64,000 bases of DNA from Histoplasma ohiense (lineage: Eukaryota > Ascomycota > Eurotiomycetes > Onygenales > Ajellomycetaceae): contig JAEVHH010000002.1 in the NCBI GenBank assembly GCA_017607445.1, positions 6,726,001-6,790,000 of the forward strand. The letters are read 5' to 3'. This document shows, in pieces, positions 48,675 through 57,527 of the stretch. Position 1 is the first letter of the stretch. Each line of letters opens with the position of its first letter. The position numbers and the translations under genes are program-made. The notes beneath the pieces are model-generated. The model saw nothing but the letters and a program-made list of their open reading frames with translations. It was not told where the DNA came from and made no database searches.

Positions 48675-48990
48675 GTGGACACGTGAACTTGGCGATTGTG
48701 CCACTGCCCATGCCATCAGCCTGGGCGCGGTCGTCCGGGATATGCACTAGGAGGCAGGAGATGACTTTTGGATGACCATGTGGAGTTGGCAGGACAATAC
48801 GCCCGACAGCAAGCTTGCGGTGTACGATTGATTTACGGGGACGGGTGTGGAGAAGCTGAGTAAGGAGATTCAGATGCTCGTCTGGGAGAAGATGGGTGGG
48901 AGAAGGACGGCTTTTACGGATGGCATTGCTGGCATCGTGGGCATGTTGTGTACGAAGGATGGTCAGTGGTGTGCCAGGAGTTTAGTATGT
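48675..48990 (+). pseudogene. Decayed ORF, about 105 codons, two in-frame stops
   Basis: One frame reads as plausible protein: CATAHAISLGAVVRDMH-stop-EAGDDFWMTMWSW, then DSKLAVYD-stop-FTGTGVEKLSKEIQ, and WEKMGGRRTAFTDGIAGIVG. The stops are TAG (48748-48750) and TGA (48829-48831). The codon use is GC-richer than its AT-rich surroundings, which suggests former coding DNA. I do not recognise the family. It could be a fragment of a longer gene, since no start or end is clear. Confidence 0.4.
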
Positions 48991-50005
48991 GTTAATGGAG
49001 GGCTGAGGATGGGCATATGACTCTCTAGAAAAAAGATATCTTTGCAGTAATGGTTTAAAGTCTGAATCGAAATTGGTGGCATGGAGCTGGTGCGTTTTGG
49101 TTTTACTCCTAGTTCTGGAATAAGCATAAATCGCGAATAGCCTCAGTTGTGCTCCCTCCCTCGATACCTTATTTACTTAGTAGGGGAGTGAATATGGAAA
49201 GGAAGGTACTAGTATTTATAAATTAATTATTCCATTTGGGTTGGCTTGAGAGTTTTGACACCCTTAGAGGCAAGAAGCCGGAATGCTCGACGGGCTATAG
49301 ATTGACATACCCTGTGGATTGCATTCAATATATAGATCATCCATACAACTTACAACTTCCTCGATTTTCGATGTTTTACGGTTGCTGAGCGCCTCGAGGC
49401 GGAGTCACTAGAACAGCAATGAGTTCCGCAGCCCAGAACGTGGATTTGATAAAGCTCGAAGGCACTCTCGAAGGCAGCAAGATAACCTCTGGCAAGACAA
49501 CAGCAATAATGATGAGGCGGAGTAATCCACAACCCTTGGAAGAGCGTTAGCTTTCTACAAAGGGGAGCCCGACTACAAAAGACCCCATGTTCCAACGCTG
49601 GAAGATTTTCCACGCAACTCTTTCATACTTCCATCGCGCTGCCCACATCGAGATTGAGGACGGAGTGACAATTCAGCAAATGGAAAAGCTTGACTTCTTG
49701 GCTTCTCTCTCCGTCTGGGCACCAAGGCTTCATCACCATTGGGCCAAGATCGACGGTCGATGCGCTGCATCCGGGAGAAATGTCGCTGCCTAGTTTTCAT
49801 CGAAGGCTGTGGCGGACGGCGCTAATGCGGCAACCAGGGCCGGCTCGAGGTATATAGTGAAAACGCCTGTCGCTGGGACTCTCCTGTTCCTTTGGCCTTT
49901 CCTCATCGCATCTCACCGCACAGTGACCTCCTGTCCTACTATAGTCACAGATAAGTTCGTCAAATTCCGTCCGCGTGCGGCTTGAAGGAAGGCATTTTAT
50001 AGAAC
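48991..50005. other. Intergenic, no gene seen
   Basis: Short ORFs at 49350-49800 on both strands have no family signature. Confidence 0.45.
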
Positions 50006-51910
50006 ATGACCTTGATTCCCAGCACCCCGGATGATGCCCCGCCTCCATACACCCCCATTGACCCACTCACCCCAGCTTCAAGCAACGAGTCTTCCATCAC
50101 TGTGGGCGCTGCTGCAGAGCAGCCGCTTGTTGACAATGATGCTCGAATACCGCCTTACAACAACCTTGCTTCTATTCCCAACTTCATCTCTGGCGCCCCG
50201 TACTTTAGAGTGCGACCGGTTTCTCACGCAGAACCCCAGGAGCTTCTCCAGCACACCTTAACTATCTACCCCCGAAGCCAGCCGAAAGACTATCATCGTT
50301 TTCCCAAATGTCTGCGGCCACGTGGTGTCGAAATTATGCAGCATGACTGGGACACATTTCTAAATTACTTATTCCCACCGCATTTGGCCCCAGCGGCTAG
50401 CCAGTCTCATCTACCTCGTAAACTCCGTGCTGAAATTCAGCGTGACCGCAAGGACTGTGCCCAGGAAGGCGACGACGAGCGCCAAGTCAGAATAGAAGCA
50501 GTCCTTGCTGAGTGGAACAACTATTTCTTTTTACCCAGGTCAACCGAAATCCTTTATACCTATGTGTCACCCTCAGGGCCCCAGCCTTCAACGCATCTCT
50601 GTCCAAAATGCTATCCTTCCACCGTGAGATCATTACCTGTACGGAGTGGGCCACACCCCGTCCGTTCTGCAACAACCCCTTCATGTTCTAGAGCGCGCTC
50701 AGTTCCCCGCAGGCCAGTGGGGAATAACCCAAGCTATAATTCAGCACTTGCGCCAGAAGTCAGCACTGTGAATGCTCAGGGATCAACCACAATCCCGCCA
50801 CCGATAGAGAATCCCAATTCAGCAAGAGCAGGCGGCTGTGAATATGACCACAAATTTGCGCCGTCATATGGAATAGGGAGCACGGCCAATGCCATTGTGA
50901 ATTGGGCGACGCAGCTTGGCGAACGCGCCGAACAGTATGGCCAATGGATAAGCGACCAGGCTGTTGCACATGGGAAGCTGGTCGAGGAACGAAGCCAGCA
51001 GTACGGCCGGATGATCGAAGAGCAGGCCAAAACTAGAGGCAAAGATTTTGAGCAGAAAGCGAAGCATTTGTCAAGTATGGGATGGGGACGCGGATGTGGA
51101 AAAGGACCATGGGGAAGAGGAGGGCCTGGAGCACACTGGGCATATTATAAGGGTTCATTTGGGCACATTCACCCTCATGGGCATCGCTTCGGCTGGGGGA
51201 ACCCATGGGGTGGCAATAACCAAGGAAATCCATTTACTCACACTCCCGCTCACCCATGGAGCGGATGGGAAGGCAACAGAAGAAACAGGAGAGCGGAACA
51301 TCGTCAACGGAGTGCATCCATTTCATCAACATCTTCATCTTCATCTTCATCATCCTCATCCTCGTCTTCGTCATCCTCGTCGTCAGATTCAGAGGCCTCC
51401 TTTCTCTCCTCTCTCTCCTCATACTCTCAGAGGCACACCGCAGGTCTTGAAGCCCTTAAGGAGAGGATCCAAATCGTTCAGCAAGAACATGAACGGAGTC
51501 GAGCCCGTGGGCTCATGGGTGGGGAGCGCTCGGATATCGACCACCTCCAGCAGGAACTCTACACACTAAGAACGGCACTTAAGCAGTTCCGCTGCACTAA
51601 AAAAGCAAAACACGGCGCTACTGCACACAACTCCGACAACAATCCAACAGACGGTAACGATACCACTAAGAATATAAATTCCAAGGAGGCGCAACGTGCT
51701 CTCAAACAAGACATACAGAGTACGAAGAAAGAATTCCGCAGATTGGTGGCGCATATTAAAGATGAGAAGAGAGAGTTGCGGCGTAATAGGCGGCAGAGAA
51801 AAAAGGAGGTCAAGCGCGAGAGGAGGCAGAGGAAGAGGGAGGAGAAGAGGAGGAAAAAGGAGGAGAAGAGGAGGAATAAAAACGCACGCAAAGGCGTGGC
51901 TTCCGACTAA
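50006..51910 (+). CDS. Orphan low-complexity protein, PPxY motif, Ser run, basic tail
   Basis: An intronless 634-aa frame that I cannot assign to a named family. The N-terminus has PPPYTPIDPLTP (PPxY at residues 12-15, a possible WW-domain ligand, for example of a Rsp5-type ubiquitin ligase). A globular-looking region follows (YPRSQPKDYHRFPKCLRPRG, MQHDWDTFLNYLFPPH). Residues about 315-360 carry a tandem helical unit (EQYGQWISDQAVAHGKLVE, QQYGRMIEEQAKTRGKDFE). A Gly/Trp/His-rich stretch, a run of more than 15 Ser (codons around 51330-51390) and a highly charged Arg/Lys/Glu tail complete it. Similar proteins seem to be confined to filamentous fungi. Length, frame integrity and domain order argue for a real gene. 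Confidence 0.7.
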   Translation: MTLIPSTPDDAPPPYTPIDPLTPASSNESSITVGAAAEQPLVDNDARIPPYNNLASIPNFISGAPYFRVRPVSHAEPQELLQHTLTIYPRSQPKDYHRFPKCLRPRGVEIMQHDWDTFLNYLFPPHLAPAASQSHLPRKLRAEIQRDRKDCAQEGDDERQVRIEAVLAEWNNYFFLPRSTEILYTYVSPSGPQPSTHLCPKCYPSTVRSLPVRSGPHPVRSATTPSCSRARSVPRRPVGNNPSYNSALAPEVSTVNAQGSTTIPPPIENPNSARAGGCEYDHKFAPSYGIGSTANAIVNWATQLGERAEQYGQWISDQAVAHGKLVEERSQQYGRMIEEQAKTRGKDFEQKAKHLSSMGWGRGCGKGPWGRGGPGAHWAYYKGSFGHIHPHGHRFGWGNPWGGNNQGNPFTHTPAHPWSGWEGNRRNRRAEHRQRSASISSTSSSSSSSSSSSSSSSSSSDSEASFLSSLSSYSQRHTAGLEALKERIQIVQQEHERSRARGLMGGERSDIDHLQQELYTLRTALKQFRCTKKAKHGATAHNSDNNPTDGNDTTKNINSKEAQRALKQDIQSTKKEFRRLVAHIKDEKRELRRNRRQRKKEVKRERRQRKREEKRRKKEEKRRNKNARKGVASD

Positions 51911-52010
51911 TAGTGAGGTGGAACGGCTTTTCAGCCTTCCTTTTTACCTGTTCATGACCTGCTTGTTATCCACTGTAGTCTACATTCTTTTGATATTATT
52001 TTTGTTTTTA

Positions 52011-52040
52011 TTTTATTTATTTATTTATTTATTTATTTAT
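52011..52040. repeat. (TTTA)n microsatellite
   Basis: About seven 4-bp units followed by a T run. Confidence 0.85.
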
Positions 52041-52524
52041 TTTTTTTTTTTGCAATCCAAATTTTCTGGTTGCTATTGAACTGATCGTTAACTCCCGGAG
52101 GTTCTCCCCTCTCTCCAACGGGAAATTTGTTTTAAATACGCCAAACCCTCTCTTCTATTACTTCCGTTTGGTCTTTTTGTGCGCATCTTACGAGATGTAC
52201 GGGAAACGTCAATCGAGTGTGTATTCGATGGGAATGAGAGGGATTGGATTGTTTTGATTGGCCAAAACGGAGACGGAGCCTTCCTTCTATTCAGTTTCAT
52301 TTTCTTCTTTACAAATTGCCACATGATAATTTCATATCCTCCTAATGAATGAAACTCACAATTGCCTAGGCTAGATCTCATCAAGAGATTATGAACTATT
52401 GTAGGCATGGCCAGATGCGTAAAGCGAAATACTTGTGTGATTATCCAAGCGCAAGGAGCAGTTTTTTCGGACTCAACTGCAGATTATGTTCAAATAACCT
52501 CCGTATATATATATCTATATATAT

Positions 52525-52555
52525 AGAGGGAGAGAGAGAGAGAGAGAGAGAGAGA
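52525..52555. repeat. (GA)n microsatellite
   Basis: About 14 GA units, preceded by an AT-rich dinucleotide stretch. Confidence 0.9.
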
Positions 52556-52709
52556 TACCGAACAAAAATTTCGCCCTTTCCTCCTTGTGCTCTGTAGATA
52601 ATCAATGCCAGTCCTAGTATGCAATCCCATGAGATGACCAGCGCAACCCACCCAGCGCTGCCTCATCAATTAAATAATAGTAGGTCGTCCATCCGCGAAA
52701 TCCAACCCC

Positions 52710-53630
52710 TCATCGCACACTCTCATTCCGCTCCACAAGATCACCCACCCCGAGCGACCTCCCAACCTTAACCCGGAAAACCTTCTCTTTCTCCTTCTCT
52801 TCCTTCTCTCCAGGCTGCTTCCCCATCTCGCCAACCGCCTCGCCTTCGTCAGCATGTTCATCGCCATGATTACTATCCACGGCAGCAAACCCAGCCATGG
52901 CGCTTTGTTTTTGACCCTCGTTAGTACCGCCGCCACGTTCCTCTCTGATCCATAGCGAGCGCAGATTCATCCTCATGGCATACGCATCTTCGCCGTCAGC
53001 GTAGTATTTTGCCTCGATCTTCTCGACCTCGAAACCTAGTGTGTCGCGGTAGAGGTGGAGCGCGGCGTTGTTCGAGACACGAACGTGCAGGGAAACGTAT
53101 TCAGCGCGGTGTGATTCGGCCATTGCGCGTTCTGCATATCGTTTTAAGTGAAGGTTGATGTTAGTTGAATTGAGGCCTTTTGTAGATCTCTCTCTTTTTT
53201 TTTTTTTTTTTTAATTGGCATTTTGGTAAAATTGGGGAAAAACTACTATTAAACGGCGGTACGGGATTGAAAAGCTGAGAGAAAGAGAGAAAAACATACG
53301 GCTCATTTTCATCAATCGCTCTGCGATCCCTAATCGTCTGTGCGTTCTCATGACACTCAGACTGGTGATGTGGCCGTGGGCAACGCCATCCGTAGGCTCC
53401 TCCTCCATCTTTGCGAGCACGTATCCTACGACTTTTGGATACTCATTTTTCAGGCTGCTATGTTTGGGCCGCACGACAGCGACAAAGCTCAATTGCGGCC
53501 ATGAGAGGGCATGGTATAAATAATATTTGAGGAAGTAGTTTTCTGGGAGGTTTGTAATGTTGCAGGTCTGGATCGAGGGGAGGAGGGAGACGTAGGAAGG
53601 ATATGAGGAGAGGGGCACGATGTCAACCAT
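52710..53630 (-). CDS. ARD1: N-alpha-acetyltransferase catalytic subunit Naa10/Ard1
   Basis: Exons (reading order) 53300-53630 and 52710-53131 encode 250 aa. The GNAT fold is clear: NLPENYFLKYYLYHALSWPQ, VGYVLAKMEEE, HGHITSLSVMRTHRRLGIAERLM with the acetyl-CoA motif RRLGIA (residues 98-103), and AEYVSLHVRVSNNAALHLYRDTLGFEV. The exon join restores MS-QRAMAESH. Naa10 with Naa15 forms NatA, which acetylates N-terminal Ser, Ala, Thr, Gly and Cys on nascent chains at the ribosome. The C-terminus after DAYAMRMNL is a Glu/Lys-rich extension typical of fungi. The intron (53132-53299) has a T run near its end. Confidence 0.95.
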
Positions 53631-54019
53631 TTTTCCTGTTTCTGAATTCCCCTTTTTCCCTCTCTACGGCGGCGTTTGGGGCTGGCGGGAGCTGTTTGAC
53701 CTGTTTTTGTCGAAATGTTGGTGATAATTCGAGGTTCTTCAATTGGAATGTCAGTGGTGCAAACCACGTGAAAAATTAAATAAATATTTAAAATAGAAAT
53801 TACGCTCCTGGCCATGCAAGAACCACAACCGGATATACGATATCACGAAAATTCATCCTGGAACACATATTTAATATTCCATATTTTTGGTACTGCTATT
53901 CTATAATAAAAACTTGAAGCCACAACGCCTGTGGTGGTGTATCAAGTTGCAATAAACTTGCTGCTAACAGACCACAACTCTATTCGGAAGCTGGGAAAAG
54001 AGCTTGCCGGATGATGCAG
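53631..54019. other. Upstream region of ARD1
   Basis: No gene. Promoter side of ARD1, AT-rich. Confidence 0.45.
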
Positions 54020-54840
54020 ACGTCAATTGGCCACAACATATTCCACTGTAAGTTGAGCATTGCTGAGGCTTAGAATACAGACCCGTTCACAGGGCCATTA
54101 TCGCAAGAATCCAAAGAAGGAAATTTGGCGGTCGGCCCGGTCTATCTGCTCTCAAATTTCTGGATTCGCAATCGGAAGGGAATACAGATTTCATATTTAC
54201 TTGCACAATCGATAGTTACTAGCCTTACTAACACATCCAAATCCCTCAGCCGCATTCGTTTCATTCAAGAGAACTGTCTTGGGGACTGAAAGAGATGGAC
54301 CAGCAATTTTGAACTCCGTGTTCAAATTGTGACTTACCAAGAATTACCTATCCTTCGCAGCCTCCTCACTCAAACTCGGGGTTCTTTGAATAACGCAGGG
54401 AAACGATCCGTCGGGGGAGAATATGATGTCTCCCATATTTGACTAAATTGACGAGACCTCGACTTGGTCGGCTTTGTAGTTAAGAAAGGCAACTATGCTT
54501 TTTCCAGTCAACATAAAATAAAATAAAGTTGGCCAGTCATCTAAAGCCATCGGCATTTCCTGTGGAGGATAGACATAATCGAACAGACCGGACTTCCCAG
54601 CGGAGCAATGAATTCGGTCGGAGGGACGAAGTTACCATTTCCTATAGTTAACTAAAGGATTTTAATTACGTCATACGGGGTTTCTCTGAGCCATTCTGTC
54701 ACCTCTGTCAAGCAATCGTCTAAAGGCCCAACATCCAGGAGGTCACAGGACGAGTGGCAGAGACGGAAAATGCTGTTAATGATGTGTGTTTGGAATTGGA
54801 TTGGAGTGAGGAGAAAACTAAATACTAGCAAAAGCAATCC
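54020..54840 (-). pseudogene. PLC-like (PI-PLC X) phosphodiesterase pseudogene
   Basis: Minus-strand text matches the fungal secreted PLC-like phosphodiesterase family in order but across changing frames: FRLCHSSCDLLDVGPLDDCL, EWLRETPYDVIKIL, stop TAG (54657-54659), IGNGNFVPPTEF, a frame shift, then LFDYVYPPQEMPMALDDWPT, LTGKSIVAFLNYKADQVEV, another in-frame stop, FSPDGSFPCVIQRTP, VPKTVLLNETNAAEGFG, RPPNFLL, and NGPVNGSVF after another shift. At least two frame shifts and three stops separate the pieces. The first half of the domain (the His and Gly near the active site) is missing or unrecognisable, and the C-terminal GPI region is not seen. It is a clear relic, with no plausible splice model to restore it. 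Confidence 0.8.
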
Positions 54841-54867
54841 TAATATTTAAAGATTAACGTACGTAAG

Positions 54868-55143
54868 TTACGCACCCGAATTCCGTAGTTGGGCTGAGCG
54901 AAGGGCAGAGTTGTAGTCTTTGAAGAATTTCTGATAAGGGCCGTTCCATTGGCCGCCAGGGCGCTGATGGAAGAGTGGAAGAATCCTACGTTCTGCTGGT
55001 GTTATTGTTGACGAATAACCTATGTCGAGCACCGTGGTTTCGGTGGGATGACCATTTCCTCGAGACGGAGAAGGGTCATAGCTTCTTGTGCCTGCGTTAA
55101 TTGCGACAAAGAACCCTAGCAAAACGGAAGCCCGCAAGCCCAA
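54868..55143 (-). pseudogene. Open segment, possible N-terminus of the PLC-like relic
   Basis: A 91-codon open frame with a signal-like start (LRASVLLGFFVAINAGTRSY) and a proline-rich stretch (ERRILPLFHQRPGGQWNG). It lies 30 bp upstream of the PLC-like text on the same strand. It does not match the family N-terminus I know, so the link is by position only. It could be a separate small gene. Confidence 0.35.
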
Positions 55144-56278
55144 TTGGACAGATCATGGGTCAGATCCCTTGAAGCTTCTATTCAAGGAAAAGTAGCAAAA
55201 GCGTAAGCCTAAGGTGAAGCTTGAAGGAATATCTGCTGATACTGGTCTCCTAGGCAGGAGTGGCGAACGAAATATGGAGAAACATAGAACAGGTCGCCAG
55301 AGAATCTGTTAGCAAGCAGTTGTTGTAGGATCATACAAAGAAAGAAGATGCAAGGATCGCATTCCTGCGGCGCGCAAATGCTACTTTCTGACAAGTGCAC
55401 CTGGCGTCTTCTCGAAGCATTTTCGGCATGGATCCATCATCCATCATCAGGGGAAAAAAAAGTGGACTGGCGATGACGTCAAGCCGAGGCTTGTTGCCTG
55501 ATCAGGCAACTAAGCCCTAACTACTCCGTAAATTTACCGTCGGATTTTGTGTAGTGGATAATGTTGGGATTTGGCCCGCTTTACAATCTCATCTCGCTCC
55601 TGGACACCCTAAGCCTGTTCAGCCAGGGGTTTCGAATACAATGGAAAGGTCATGGTTTGATGCCCTCGGGTTGGTTACCCGGCCCCTATCAGTCAGCTGA
55701 CGATGTTATCAAACGGTCTGAGGGTCTGCTTCAGGGGGAACTTGTATAAATTTAGCAAGAATCCATAGAGATTCCTTGAATTGGCGAACCATAATATCTT
55801 TTGGAGATCCGTTGCCTTTTTTCTTTTTAAAAAACCAAAAGTTCTTCCCCCCTTTTTTCACTGCCTATTCTAATACCAATGGAGAGCAACTATGCACAAA
55901 TAGAGTTTATCAGAGTCAGACTTCAAACCTTGGGAGCTTGCCTTTGCAATTTTCGAGTCCAGTAATTTCGAGAGGAAAAGTTTGGACTAAGAGAGGATGT
56001 CTTGATGTTCAGTCCTAGCATAAACCACGACGATTAAACCAAATGAATTTTGATTTACAACAAGAAAGGAGGCCGATTGTCTAGCAAAGGGTATGCGCGC
56101 GGTCTTCTGGGAATAAAAGTTTAAGCGACCATACACTAAAGCTTACAGGGAAGGGAACGGTTTCACGGTTATATCATTACCGAAGAAGCCGGGTCTCTTG
56201 ATAGGATGGTATCTCCTTAACTGGATTAAGCTAGTATTTCTACTCTTCCAAATCTCCCCAATCCAGACTTTGGTGAAG
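55144..56278. other. Intergenic, 1.1 kb
   Basis: One TACTCCGTA copy at 55522-55530. No gene supported. Confidence 0.5.
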
Positions 56279-57091
56279 TCAGAAATCATCACACTGAGAA
56301 AATGACTTTGCAAGTGCAGTCTGTCCAGCCATCAGCCCACAATCAACAGGGAGACATACCCCCGTAATCGCGGCTGCTAGCTCCTTGTTGCTAAGAAACG
56401 AAACTGCGTTCGCAACATCCGCAGGGTCAACCGTCCTCTTCAGCGGGTACCATTGCATAACCTCCTCGAAAACATGGGGGTTGGCGGCGACTCGATCCCG
56501 CCACACATTCGTCCTCACTGTTCCTGGAGCGATGGCATTTGCCCTAACACCGAACTTCGCGTACTCAACTGCAATTGAACGGGTGAAGTGAATAAGCCCT
56601 GCCTTGGCGGCGCTGTACGCTGGGTTCCCAAAGACAGCGAGGCCGTTGACGGAGGCGATGTTGACGACGCTGCCACTGGTGCGTTTCAGTGAGTCTGCGA
56701 AAGCGTGGAAAATGAGGAATGGGGCGTCGACGTTTAGGGCAGTTTCTCGCTTCCATATCTCCGGGGTTGTTCGTTGTAGTGAAGGGGAATAGGTTGCACC
56801 GGCGTTGTTGACGAGGGTGAGCACATCGCCATCCAGGCTGAAGACTTTGCGGGCTAAATCGGCCACCTGGGTAGGGTCCGTGATATCACACACTACATAT
56901 GTGAACCGCTCATTCTCCTGGTTTTGCACTCTTGTTTCCATGCTCTTATTCAGTGTGGCAGTGACTTCGTTGGCCTTCGCTTCGTCAATGTCTACCAGAA
57001 CCACATGATCGTGCGATTCCGCAAGTCTCATGGCAATGGCCCGGCCAATGTCACCAGCTCCGCCCGTTATGACTGCGATTGAAAAAGTCAT
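56279..57091 (-). CDS. Short-chain dehydrogenase/reductase (classical SDR)
   Basis: A single exon of 270 aa, the usual size for classical SDRs. The cofactor motif is TGGAGDIG (residues 9-16) and VDID at the end of beta-2 has an acidic residue, which favours NAD(H). NNAG is at 95-98. The catalytic set is N120, S147, Y159 and K163 (IASVNGLAVFGNPAYSAAK). PG at about 190 (AIAPGTVRTNV) is also typical. The C-terminus (VCLPVDCGLMAG) matches the fabG-like family. Substrate unknown; relatives act on 3-oxoacyl chains, sugars or alcohols. The neighbouring DNA is decayed and gives no pathway clue. Confidence 0.92.
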   Translation of the reverse strand: MTFSIAVITGGAGDIGRAIAMRLAESHDHVVLVDIDEAKANEVTATLNKSMETRVQNQENERFTYVVCDITDPTQVADLARKVFSLDGDVLTLVNNAGATYSPSLQRTTPEIWKRETALNVDAPFLIFHAFADSLKRTSGSVVNIASVNGLAVFGNPAYSAAKAGLIHFTRSIAVEYAKFGVRANAIAPGTVRTNVWRDRVAANPHVFEEVMQWYPLKRTVDPADVANAVSFLSNKELAAAITGVCLPVDCGLMAGQTALAKSFSQCDDF

Positions 57092-57527
57092 AGGATCCAG
57101 GATTGGGGATATTTCAATAAACGATTTGTCTAGAAAGAGACTTATCTTGTCTCCTCAGCTAAGGCTAGATGCTCTTTATGCTTTATCAAGTAAATACCTG
57201 AATGGGCCGATATCGTAGGCGCAATCCTTAATTGAATTCTAACACGAGAGGGGAACTCCGCTTGCTTACTAAGGAAACAACAAGTGGGGGGAAATGTGCG
57301 CGAATTCGGGTGATAACGATCATGACTTCAAAAAACATGTTGGGCTCCGGTCAAGCATATATTTGGATTCTGGGAAGTATTGATTTTAAGTTACAGGAAG
57401 TAAAGGATCTGGGGTATCTTATGCATAATAAAATGATAGAAATACAAAAGAAATTAAAGGTCCAACAACTCATTATGAATATTGAGCTGATGGAAGAGAA
57501 GAGAAACATTCGACTTTTAATTTTCAT
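57092..57527. other. Intergenic, 436 bp
   Basis: A plus-strand open frame at 57232-57531 is AT-rich, has no family match, and overlaps the neighbouring gene's stop by a few bases. Judged non-coding. Confidence 0.5.

Larger units (their letters stand above)
51911..52709. other. Convergent 3' region with microsatellites
   Basis: Contains (TTTA)n at about 52011-52040 and (GA)n at 52525-52555. No gene. Confidence 0.55.
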
